Shown: positions 16,167-23,538 of the stretch, piece by piece
How the letters are laid out: every line of letters begins with the position of its first letter
Position numbering within the stretch: position 1 is the stretch's first letter
From: JBPOHE01 sp052035915
Lineage (GTDB): Bacteria > Pseudomonadota > Gammaproteobacteria > Chromatiales > Chromatiaceae
Direction: 5' to 3'
Length of the DNA: 30,844 bases
NCBI GenBank assembly: GCA_052035915.1
Contig: JBPOHE010000076.1
Span: forward strand, 1-30,844
Position numbers and translations under genes: made by a program
The notes under the pieces: generated by a model
The model's input: only the letters and a program-made list of their open reading frames with translations
Told to the model about the DNA's origin: nothing
Databases searched by the model: none

Positions 16167-17111
16167 TCAGTCGATGCCCTGTTCTTCCTCGACGCTACGG
16201 ACGAGGGTCCGATCGTAGTGGAGAAGTTCCTCGTGCTTGCCTTCGTAAGCGAACTGGCTGAGGAAGTATTGCATGGAGTTGATGCGGGCCAGCTTCTTGT
16301 TGTCCGACTTGACGATCATCCAGGGGGCTTCGGGGATGGAGGTGTGGTGGAACATATCCTCCTTGGCCCGGGTGTAGTCTTCCCAACGATCCTGGGACTC
16401 CTTGTCCACCGGGCTGAGCTTCCATTGTTTGCGCGGGTCCGTTTCCCTGGAGGTGAAGCGTTTGTCTTGGGCGCGACGACTGACGGAAAACCAGAACTTG
16501 ACGATCACCAGGCCCGAACGCACCAACATGCGCTCGAAGTCCGGCACCGACTGGTAGAACTCTTCTACCTGCGTCTCGTTGCAGAACCCCATCACCCGCT
16601 CGACCACGGCGCGGTTGTACCAACTGCGGTCGAAGAAGACTATCTCTCCGGCGCTCGGCAGATGGGGAACATAGCGCTGGAAATACCATTGGCCCAGTTC
16701 TTTCTCCGTCGGCTTGTCGAGGGCCACGACGCGGCAGATGCGCGGGTTGAGGTATTCCATGAAGCGCTTGATGGTGCCTCCCTTGCCGGCGGCATCGCGC
16801 CCCTCGAAGATCACCATGATCTTCAATCCATGGCTTTTCACCCACTCTTGCAGCTTCACCAATTCTTCCTGCAAGGGGGTGATGAGGTTCAGATATTCCT
16901 GGTAACGGCGCAGCTTGAGGTTCTCTTCCTCATGCCCCTGGACCAGTTGGGCGATCTGGCACAACAGCTTGATGGTTTCGGCTTCATGGCCCTTGAGCAG
17001 ATCGGCGACGGAGCGCGGCAGTTGGACCGTGGAGGATTCCTCGACGACCTCGTTACAGTCTTCCAAGGGACTCTGGGGTGTGGATTGGCTTTCAGTGTGG
17101 AGTGTTTCCAT
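16167..17111 (-). CDS. ppk2: Polyphosphate kinase 2
   Basis: A 314-residue PPK2-family enzyme that transfers phosphate between polyphosphate and nucleotides (class I members phosphorylate ADP or GDP). The Walker A motif GRDAAGKGG spans about 104-112, Walker B is FFDRSWYNRAVVERVMGF with Asp161, and the lid region SRRAQDKRFTSRETDP follows. A single PPK2 domain plus an N-terminal helical region of about 85 residues fits the class I size. The start METLHTES at 17111 was chosen because upstream open frame to 17306 is low-complexity and not family-like. It lies 217 bp downstream of the thioredoxin-like gene on the same strand; no shared role is evident. Confidence 0.93.
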   Translation of the reverse strand: METLHTESQSTPQSPLEDCNEVVEESSTVQLPRSVADLLKGHEAETIKLLCQIAQLVQGHEEENLKLRRYQEYLNLITPLQEELVKLQEWVKSHGLKIMVIFEGRDAAGKGGTIKRFMEYLNPRICRVVALDKPTEKELGQWYFQRYVPHLPSAGEIVFFDRSWYNRAVVERVMGFCNETQVEEFYQSVPDFERMLVRSGLVIVKFWFSVSRRAQDKRFTSRETDPRKQWKLSPVDKESQDRWEDYTRAKEDMFHHTSIPEAPWMIVKSDNKKLARINSMQYFLSQFAYEGKHEELLHYDRTLVRSVEEEQGID

Positions 17112-17328
17112 GCTTGCTTGGCCTGTGATGGAAGGGGAAGGAAGTTCAGACGCAGGTGGCCGCGGGGAGCGGATCGACCTGAAGTCCACGCTGTGTTTTT
17201 TATTATGCAGGAGGCCGCTTGGCCATCCTGGATTGGGGGATGAGCGAAAAGACGGCGAAACTCTAACATAATTCGTGCCGCGGGGGAGACTGGCGGACAG
17301 GCCCAACGCCCGCGAGTCGGGCCCGCGC

Positions 17329-18372
17329 TCAGTCCTGGAGTTTCACCTCCTTGCCCTGTTCCCGCAGGCGTTCCCGTCTGGCCTGGAGAAAGCGCTGGAA
17401 ATTGGGTTGCTCCCGATAGGCGAGGGTGGCCACATATTCCAGCGCCGATTGGAAATGGAAGGACCAGAGAAAGGCCTCGACGCGGAAGACCTCTTGCCCC
17501 TGATCGTCGAAAAAGACCAGCGAGGGGGTGTACTTGATCCCCAGGCGATCGGCCCAGGCCGCGGCCGTAAGGCGCTCTCCATCCGGGGTGACGAGCGGCG
17601 TTTGGCCCCTGGTGTCCAGTTGGATCACATCCAGGCGCTCGAGCAGACGGCGATTGGCCTCGATACGCAAGGCCTTGTCATGCATCTCGTCGCAGGCCGG
17701 GCAGTGGCCCTGCTCGTAGATCACCAGCAGATGTTTGTGGTTTCCGGCCAGGAGTTGTTTGAGATCATGGGGTGGCGGCAGGAAGAAGGGTTCGCTACGC
17801 AGCGTCCCGGCTGGCGCTGGGCTGGTCTGACGGCGGGCGACGAAGTCACGGAAACTTTCTCCGGCCTCCGCCTGTCCTGAACCATATTCCAGCGCCAGGG
17901 CGAAACGCTCCTTGGGGTAATAGCCATTGATACGCAGCGCGATTTCCCCCGACTCCTTCAACAGCAAGAGACTGGGGGTGTACATCACCTTGAGGGATTC
18001 GGCGAATTGTTTCTCCGTGGTGGTCTTCCCGGCGAGATCGGTCAGCTCCCGATCGCCCCAGAGATTCAAGGCGATGACCCGGTACAACTCCCGGGTGCGG
18101 GCGGCGAGGGCGGGGTCGCCGAAGTTTTCCCGCAACAGGCGGGCGCAGTAGGGGCAGCCGTCCTGATGGAAATAGAGCATGAGTCGGCGGCCGCTGGCCT
18201 TGGCTTCCGCCACCTCGTCCGGTAGGTGGAGAAAGGACTCATGAAACCAGGCCGGCAGCTCCGGAAAGGCTTCCTTGGCCGGAGGGGTGGTCGCTTGATC
18301 GGCGGCGTTCAGGGTCAGGGAGAGGCACAGCAGCCCCAAACCGCGAGAGAACCATCGAGAGAATCGCCACAT
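17329..18372 (-). CDS. Periplasmic protein with two thioredoxin-like domains
   Basis: A 347-residue exported protein. The N-terminal signal peptide (WRFSRWFSRGLGLLCLSLTLNA) has a twin-basic start. Domain 1 (about 50-165) has the redox motif Cys73-Pro-Tyr-Cys76 and cis-Pro segment YTPSLLL near 131. Domain 2 (about 205-320) has Cys224-Pro-Ala-Cys227 and a second YTPSLVFF. Both domains look SoxW/thioredoxin-like (DUF255-like YFHQDGCPYC). Two active CXXC folds in one chain suggest a disulfide relay or reductase. The start at 18372 follows GGAG 10 bp upstream; an ORF to 18429 would add non-signal residues. Faces the M23 gene divergently across 161 bp. Confidence 0.82.
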   Translation of the reverse strand: MWRFSRWFSRGLGLLCLSLTLNAADQATTPPAKEAFPELPAWFHESFLHLPDEVAEAKASGRRLMLYFHQDGCPYCARLLRENFGDPALAARTRELYRVIALNLWGDRELTDLAGKTTTEKQFAESLKVMYTPSLLLLKESGEIALRINGYYPKERFALALEYGSGQAEAGESFRDFVARRQTSPAPAGTLRSEPFFLPPPHDLKQLLAGNHKHLLVIYEQGHCPACDEMHDKALRIEANRRLLERLDVIQLDTRGQTPLVTPDGERLTAAAWADRLGIKYTPSLVFFDDQGQEVFRVEAFLWSFHFQSALEYVATLAYREQPNFQRFLQARRERLREQGKEVKLQD

Positions 18373-18533
18373 AGCTGTTTGGCTCCGAAAATTTGAGGTG
18401 AGGACCGGGAGGCGTTCGTGCTTTTTCAATCAATGATAGACAACGCTGAGATCCGAAGTGCCCAAGCCCGCCTTTCTCACCGGGCCCGCTGGGCCGCGGC
18501 GGACCTTGGGCGTGGAGAACAAAGAACAAAATT

Positions 18534-19379
18534 ATGAACATCGGCGCAATGATCAGAATCATCCATATGTTATGGCTTTGCCCGCTGCTGGCCTGGGGGG
18601 CTCCCGCAACATTGAATTTTTCTGGACCCCTGATACAGGGCGGGCTGGTGCAGGGGAGGACCGCGCCCGGGTCGCAGGTGGAGGTCGAGGGCCGTCGGGT
18701 ACGTCTCTCCGATGAGGGGATCTTTCTGGTCGGCCTGGGTCGGGACGCCCCAGCCGAGACCCAGGTCCGGGTCCGCCTCCCGGATGGGAGGATCGAGGAG
18801 AAACAACTGTCTGTCGCCAAGCGTCAATACGATATCCAGCGCATCGACAACCTGCCGCCGAGCAAGGTGACGCCCAATCCGGAACAGCTCGAACGCATCG
18901 AGCGGGAGAACCGCCTGATCCGGGCCGCCCGCCAGATCGATTCGCCGCGCACCGATTTCCTGACCGGCTTCATCTGGCCGGCCCAGGGTCGTATCTCTGG
19001 GGTGTACGGCAGCCAGCGTATCCTCAACGGTGAACCGCGCCAGCCCCATTATGGGGTGGACATCGCCGCCCCGGTGGGCGCCCGGGTGGTGGCGCCCGCG
19101 GATGGGGTGGTGAGTTTCGTCCACGAGGATATGTTTTATACCGGCGCGACCCTGGTGCTGGATCATGGTCACGGCCTTTCTTCCTCTTTCCTGCATCTGC
19201 ACCGCATCCTGGTGCGGGAAGGGCAGCGGGTACGTCGAGGCGATCCCATCGCCGAGGTGGGGGCCAGTGGCCGGGTCACCGGCGCCCATCTGGATTGGCG
19301 CATCAACCTCTTCGACGAGCGATTGGATCCTCAACTACTCGTTGGGCCCATGCCGAAGACCGGGTCTGGTGGTAGTTGA
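18534..19379 (+). CDS. M23 family metallopeptidase (LytM-type), exported
   Basis: A 281-residue protein with an N-terminal signal sequence (IRIIHMLWLCPLLAWGAPA), a beta-rich N-terminal domain (about 25-100), a short helical linker (115-135) and a C-terminal LytM domain. HYGVDIAAP supplies the zinc ligands His172 and Asp176. FLHLHR (His221/His223) follows. The usual terminal HxH is GAHLDWRINL, with His252 and Asp254 in place of the second His. It either cuts peptidoglycan cross-links or acts as a non-catalytic amidase activator. Start codons at 18549 or 18567 are also possible, since no good ribosome site lies just before 18534. Confidence 0.88.
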   Translation: MNIGAMIRIIHMLWLCPLLAWGAPATLNFSGPLIQGGLVQGRTAPGSQVEVEGRRVRLSDEGIFLVGLGRDAPAETQVRVRLPDGRIEEKQLSVAKRQYDIQRIDNLPPSKVTPNPEQLERIERENRLIRAARQIDSPRTDFLTGFIWPAQGRISGVYGSQRILNGEPRQPHYGVDIAAPVGARVVAPADGVVSFVHEDMFYTGATLVLDHGHGLSSSFLHLHRILVREGQRVRRGDPIAEVGASGRVTGAHLDWRINLFDERLDPQLLVGPMPKTGSGGS

Positions 19380-19424
19380 TGATCTCCTCGCGATCCTGGG
19401 CCGACCGGGCACCCTGGCGGCCCA

Positions 19425-19433
19425 TGGTATACT
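19425..19433 (+). promoter_or_regulatory. Candidate extended -10 promoter for the TolC-family gene
   Basis: TGGTATACT matches the extended -10 pattern TGnTATAAT at all but one position. It lies 39 bp before the ATG. No good -35 hexamer is visible, which extended -10 promoters tolerate. Suggests that the TolC-family gene can be transcribed independently of the M23 gene. Confidence 0.45.
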
Positions 19434-19471
19434 GGCGCATTCTTGCCGTAGGTGGTTGTGGAGTGATTTCG

Positions 19472-20797
19472 ATGAAGCGATTGGCTGGAGTACTCTGGCT
19501 AGGACTGGCTTGTGTCTGCGCCCCTGTCCAGGCCGAGGACCTCGTCACCATCTATGCATTGGCGCGGCAGAACGAGCCCCTGTTGCGGCAGGCGCGGGCG
19601 GTGCTGGATTCGGTCAAGGAGAGCGAACCCATTGCCAGGTCGGCCCTCTTACCCAATATCGCCGCCGGGAGCAGCCTCAATCGGGTCTATTCCGATACCC
19701 ATAAATCCCCGACCGGCTTCACGGGCACGGATAACTTCAACGACGCCAATCTTTCCCTGAGCCTGGTGCAGCCCCTCTATCGACGGGATCGCTGGATCCG
19801 CCTGGAGCAGACCAGGGATCTGATCAGCGGCGCCCAGGCCGATTATGAGGCTGCCCAGCAGGACCTGGTCTTCCGCACCTCCGATGCCTATTTCCGCGTG
19901 CTCTATTCCCTGGACAACCTGAGGTTCGCCACCGCCAACCGCGAGGCGACCGCCCGCCAGCTCGATCAGGCCAAGCAGCGCTTCGATGTCGGCCTGGTGG
20001 CCAAGACCGATGTGCTGGAGGCCCAGGCCTCCTTCGATGGCGCCCGGGCGACCGAGATCGCGGCGCGCAACGCGGTCGACAATACCTGGGAGGCCCTGTT
20101 GCAGATCATCGGCTATCAGAAGCCCATGACCCTGGCGCGGCTCAAGGCCAACATCCCCCTGGACCCGCCGACCCCCGACGACATCAACGCCTGGGCGGAG
20201 AACGCCCAGCAGAACAATCTGGGCATCCTTGCGGCCAAGTCCGGGGTGGAGGTGGCGCGGAAGGCGATCGATGTGGAGCAATCCGGCCATTATCCGACCC
20301 TGGATTTCGTCACCAGCTACAGCTATGACGATACCAGCGGCAACCGTGGCGTACGTACCGATACCGGGGTCTTCGGCCTGCAACTCAGCGTGCCCCTGTA
20401 TCAGGGGGGTGGGGTCACGGCCCGCACCAACCAGGCCGGCTACAACCTCCAGGCCGCCCAGGAGGGTCTGGACGCCAAGCGCCGCACCCTCGAACGCAAT
20501 GTCAAGGATGCCTTTCACAGCGTCGCCTCGGCCATCATCCAGGTGGAGGCGCTGAAGGCGACGGTCGTTTCTTCCCGTAGCGCCCTGGAGGCGACCCAGG
20601 CCGGTTATGAGGTGGGCACCCGCACCATCATCGACGTGCTCAATGTGCAACGCACCCTGTTCGAGAACGAAAGCAAGTACGCCCTGGCGCGCTACGACTA
20701 CATCCTCAGCGGTCTCAAGCTCAAACAGGCGGCCAGCATCCTCGGCGAGGAGGATGTCCGGCGCATCAATGCCTGGTTGGAGCCGGCAGGCAAATAA
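19472..20797 (+). CDS. TolC-family outer membrane efflux/secretion protein
   Basis: A 441-residue outer-membrane channel-tunnel protein. The signal peptide is KRLAGVLWLGLACVCAPVQA, followed by EDLVTIYALARQNEPLLRQAR. The sequence shows the internal two-fold repeat of TolC proteins: long alpha-helical Ala/Gln-rich stretches with strand segments (SLSLVQPLYRRDRW and LQLSVPLYQGGGVTARTNQA). It ends with the family segment GTRTIIDVLNVQRTLFENESKYALARYDYILSGLKLKQAAG-like. The ATG at 19472 has GGAG 9 bp upstream. No inner-membrane pump or adaptor is adjacent, so substrate is unknown. It may serve several transporters. Confidence 0.93.
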   Translation: MKRLAGVLWLGLACVCAPVQAEDLVTIYALARQNEPLLRQARAVLDSVKESEPIARSALLPNIAAGSSLNRVYSDTHKSPTGFTGTDNFNDANLSLSLVQPLYRRDRWIRLEQTRDLISGAQADYEAAQQDLVFRTSDAYFRVLYSLDNLRFATANREATARQLDQAKQRFDVGLVAKTDVLEAQASFDGARATEIAARNAVDNTWEALLQIIGYQKPMTLARLKANIPLDPPTPDDINAWAENAQQNNLGILAAKSGVEVARKAIDVEQSGHYPTLDFVTSYSYDDTSGNRGVRTDTGVFGLQLSVPLYQGGGVTARTNQAGYNLQAAQEGLDAKRRTLERNVKDAFHSVASAIIQVEALKATVVSSRSALEATQAGYEVGTRTIIDVLNVQRTLFENESKYALARYDYILSGLKLKQAASILGEEDVRRINAWLEPAGK

Positions 20798-20816
20798 CTC
20801 TGGGGGGTGACTGGGG

Positions 20817-21920
20817 ATGTCCGGGAACAGCATCGGTCGGCTTTTTACGGTGACCAGTTTCGGCGAGAGCCACGGGCCGGCCATCGGCGGTATCGTCGAT
20901 GGTTGCCCGCCTGGGCTCGAACTCCGTGAGGCCGATCTGCAACATGATCTGGACCGGCGCAAGCCGGGGCAGAGTCGTCATACCACCCAGAGGCGCGAAC
21001 CCGACGCGGTGCAGATCCTTTCCGGCGTCTTCGAGGGTCGCACCACCGGCACCCCCATCGGGCTCCTTATCCACAACCAGGACCAGCGCTCCCGGGACTA
21101 CTCGGAGATCATGGATCGCTTTCGCCCCGGTCACGCCGACTACAGCTATCAGCAGAAATACGCTGTTCGCGACTATCGCGGCGGCGGTCGTTCCTCCGCC
21201 CGGGAGACCGCCATCCGGGTGGCGGCGGGGGCCATCGCCAAGAAGTATCTGCGCGAGCGGGAGGGGATTCACATCCGCGGCTATCTGGCCCAGTTGGGGC
21301 CCATCAAGGCGGAGGCCTTGGATTGGGACGAAGTGGAGCGCAACCCCTTTTTCTGTCCGGATGCCGCCAAGGTGGCGGAACTCGAAGCCTTTATGGATGC
21401 CCTGCGTAAGGAGGGCAATTCCATCGGCGCCCGCATCAATGTCGTCGCCACCGGGGTGCCGCCCGGGCTCGGCGAGCCGATCTTCGATCGCCTGGATGCG
21501 GATATCGCCCACGCCCTCATGGGTATCAATGCCGTCAAGGGGGTGGAGATCGGCGACGGCTTCGCCTGTGTCGGGCAGAAGGGCACCGAGCATCGGGATG
21601 AGATGCGGCCCGAGGGCTTCTTGAGCAATCATGCCGGGGGCATCCTCGGCGGGATCTCCAGCGGCCAACACATCCTCGCCAGCCTCGCGCTGAAGCCGAC
21701 CTCCAGTCTGCGTCTGCCCGGACGCAGCATCGATCTCCAGGGGAATCCGGTGGAGGTGGTGACCACCGGGCGTCACGATCCCTGCGTTGGCATCCGTGCC
21801 ACCCCCATCGCCGAGGCCATGCTGGCCATCGTGCTCATGGATCATCTGTTGCGACACCGTGCCCAGAACCTGGATGTGCGTTCGCCGACACCGGTTCTCC
21901 CCGCCCTGATTCCAAGCTGA
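20817..21920 (+). CDS. aroC: Chorismate synthase
   Basis: A 367-residue enzyme of the shikimate pathway that converts EPSP to chorismate using reduced FMN. Family motifs are FTVTSFGESHGPAIGGIVDG (10-29), the RRKPGQSR segment (47-54), DYRGGGRSSARETA (118-131), and GGISSGQ...ALKPTSS. Length is normal. It begins 19 bp after the TolC-family stop with a G-rich ribosome site, and the MFS gene follows 25 bp later, so these genes are probably co-transcribed although the aroC-MFS link has no obvious metabolic reason. Confidence 0.98.
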   Translation: MSGNSIGRLFTVTSFGESHGPAIGGIVDGCPPGLELREADLQHDLDRRKPGQSRHTTQRREPDAVQILSGVFEGRTTGTPIGLLIHNQDQRSRDYSEIMDRFRPGHADYSYQQKYAVRDYRGGGRSSARETAIRVAAGAIAKKYLREREGIHIRGYLAQLGPIKAEALDWDEVERNPFFCPDAAKVAELEAFMDALRKEGNSIGARINVVATGVPPGLGEPIFDRLDADIAHALMGINAVKGVEIGDGFACVGQKGTEHRDEMRPEGFLSNHAGGILGGISSGQHILASLALKPTSSLRLPGRSIDLQGNPVEVVTTGRHDPCVGIRATPIAEAMLAIVLMDHLLRHRAQNLDVRSPTPVLPALIPS

Positions 21921-21945
21921 GCCCCCCGCACTTCACGCCCGGGCG

Positions 21946-23115
21946 ATGAACAGGGACGGCGCGACGGCCGGCAGCTCCGGGTGTATACCTTACTGGCGCC
22001 TGTCCGGCTTCTATTTCTTCTATTTCGCCGCCATCGGCGCCCTGGTGCCTTACTGGGGGCTCTATCTCCAGTTTCGCGGCTTCGATCCCCTGGAGATCGG
22101 CCAGCTCATGGCCATGCTCATGGTCACCAAGATCATCGCCCCCAATCTCTGGGGCTGGATCGCGGATCGCACCGGACGCCGCATGGTCATCGTGCGCTCG
22201 GCCTCCCTGCTTGCCATGCTCAGCTTTCTGGAATTGTTTCTGGTGCAGGGTTTCTGGGGCTTGGCGCTGGTCATGGTGTTGTTCAGTTTTTTCTGGAATG
22301 CCTCCCTGCCCCAGTTCGAGGCGGTGACCATCAATCACCTCGGGCTCCAGTTCCGGCACTACAGTCGTATCCGCCTCTGGGGTTCGGTCGGTTTCGTCGC
22401 CGCCGCCAGCCTGCTCGGCGGCCTGCTGGATGTTTTTGGTCTGGAGCTGGTGCCGATCAGCGTCTTGGTCTTCTTTTTCGGCATCTGGCTGTGCGCCCTC
22501 TGGGTGCCGGATTCCTGTCCGCCTGATAGCCAAGCCTCCAGTGAGAGCCTGCGCGAGGTACTGAAACAACCGGCGGTCCTCGCCTTCCTCGGCGCCTGTT
22601 TTCTCGCCCAGGCCGGACACGGCACCTACTACGCCTTTTATTCCATCTACATGGAGCAGCATGGCTATTCCAGTCTGGTCATCGGCCAGCTCTGGTCCCT
22701 GGGGGTGCTGGCCGAGATCCTGGTGTTTCTGATCATGCACCGGGTCCTCGACCGTTACTCCGCCCGGGACATGCTGTTGCTGAGCCTGTTGCTGAGTGTT
22801 TTGCGCTGGTTGTTAGTCGGCTTTTTCCCTCAGCACCTCTGGCTGATGCTGTTCGCCCAATTGATGCATGCCGGCACCTTCGGCACCTTTCACGCCGCGG
22901 CCATGCAGTTGGTCCATCACCACTTCACCGGGCGGGTCCAGGGTCGTGGCCAGGCCCTCTACAGCAGTCTCAGCTTCGGTGCCGGCGGGGCCTTGGGAAG
23001 CCTCTACAGCGGCTACTGGTGGGAGCAACCTGGTCCGACCTTCACCTTTGTCTTTTCCGCCGCCATGGCCTTGGTCGCCTATGTCGTGGCGCAACGCTGG
23101 ATCGGTCGGGGCTGA
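21946..23115 (+). CDS. MFS transporter, MFS_1-like (HcaT/PPP family)
   Basis: A 389-residue inner-membrane transporter with about twelve hydrophobic helices. The N-terminal YWRLSGFYFFYFAAIGALVPYWGLYL and WIADRTGRR loop between TM2 and TM3 are typical of the LacY-like MFS_1 group that includes E. coli HcaT (3-phenylpropionate). HYSRIRLWGSVGFV and YYAFYSIYMEQHGYS are also family-type. The substrate cannot be read from sequence. It starts 25 bp after aroC; a G/C hairpin (roughly 23114-23142, GGCGC/GCGCC core) and a paired-palindrome element follow. Confidence 0.88.
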   Translation: MNRDGATAGSSGCIPYWRLSGFYFFYFAAIGALVPYWGLYLQFRGFDPLEIGQLMAMLMVTKIIAPNLWGWIADRTGRRMVIVRSASLLAMLSFLELFLVQGFWGLALVMVLFSFFWNASLPQFEAVTINHLGLQFRHYSRIRLWGSVGFVAAASLLGGLLDVFGLELVPISVLVFFFGIWLCALWVPDSCPPDSQASSESLREVLKQPAVLAFLGACFLAQAGHGTYYAFYSIYMEQHGYSSLVIGQLWSLGVLAEILVFLIMHRVLDRYSARDMLLLSLLLSVLRWLLVGFFPQHLWLMLFAQLMHAGTFGTFHAAAMQLVHHHFTGRVQGRGQALYSSLSFGAGGALGSLYSGYWWEQPGPTFTFVFSAAMALVAYVVAQRWIGRG

Positions 23116-23150
23116 GGGGAGGCGCTCGCGGGCGCCCCCTCCGGCTGACG

Positions 23151-23280
23151 AAAGGCTCGGGGCCAGGGCCGATCGGTTCTTTTATTGTTCTTCTATAGAG
23201 AACAATATCTTGAAAAGCATCCTATCTGTTCTCTGTACGAGAACGAAAATCGGGCTTTTCAGCCGATGCCCGGGACCTTG
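23151..23280. repeat. Paired-palindrome intergenic element, copy 4
   Basis: Palindromes are 23184-23206 (ATTGTTCT-N7-AGAACAAT) and 23228-23244 (GTTCTC-N5-GAGAAC), with centres 41 bp apart. They are followed by GAAAATCGGGCTTTTCAGCC and the end GATGCCCGGGACC (23265-23277). A degenerate left end (AAGGCTCGGGGCC) begins near 23152. Same orientation as copy 1. It lies between the convergent MFS and hsdR genes. Confidence 0.83.
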
Positions 23281-23538
23281 AACGGGCTTCACTCGTTGCC
23301 CATGTCGAGCCTGGCAACAATGGCGCGATAGTGGTAGGCGGGCCTGGCTAGCCGTTTCGATAGTATGAAATCATGGATTAAGGTGGGTGGTGCCCGCTCT
23401 ACCTGGATTGAATTCAAGACCGGGTTCGGCCAATGAGATCCTCATTGCGGTCGATGTTAGGCGATTTCCGGCAATCGCCTTAAGCCGCAAAATTTGGCAT
23501 GGGGAGAAGTCTTTCGGCTTTCCCCCCGGTTCGTCCAT
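23281..23538. other. Intergenic region between convergent genes
   Basis: No gene is seen. A small hairpin GGCGAT/ATCGCC (23460-23479, 8-base loop) lies about 60 bp past the hsdR stop without a T run, so it is at best a weak terminator for the restriction operon. Confidence 0.35.

Noticed and set aside
16201..17243. Plus-strand open frame opposite ppk2 (from 16218)
   Set aside because: The minus-strand frame has Walker A and B motifs of PPK2; the antisense frame has no family features.
338..23280. Paired palindromes considered as a CRISPR array or as LexA/SOS boxes
   Set aside because: Copies are thousands of bases apart, without unique spacers between identical repeats. The half-sites are GTTC...GAAC oriented, opposite to GAAC-N4-GTTC boxes, and they lie 3' of genes rather than at promoters.
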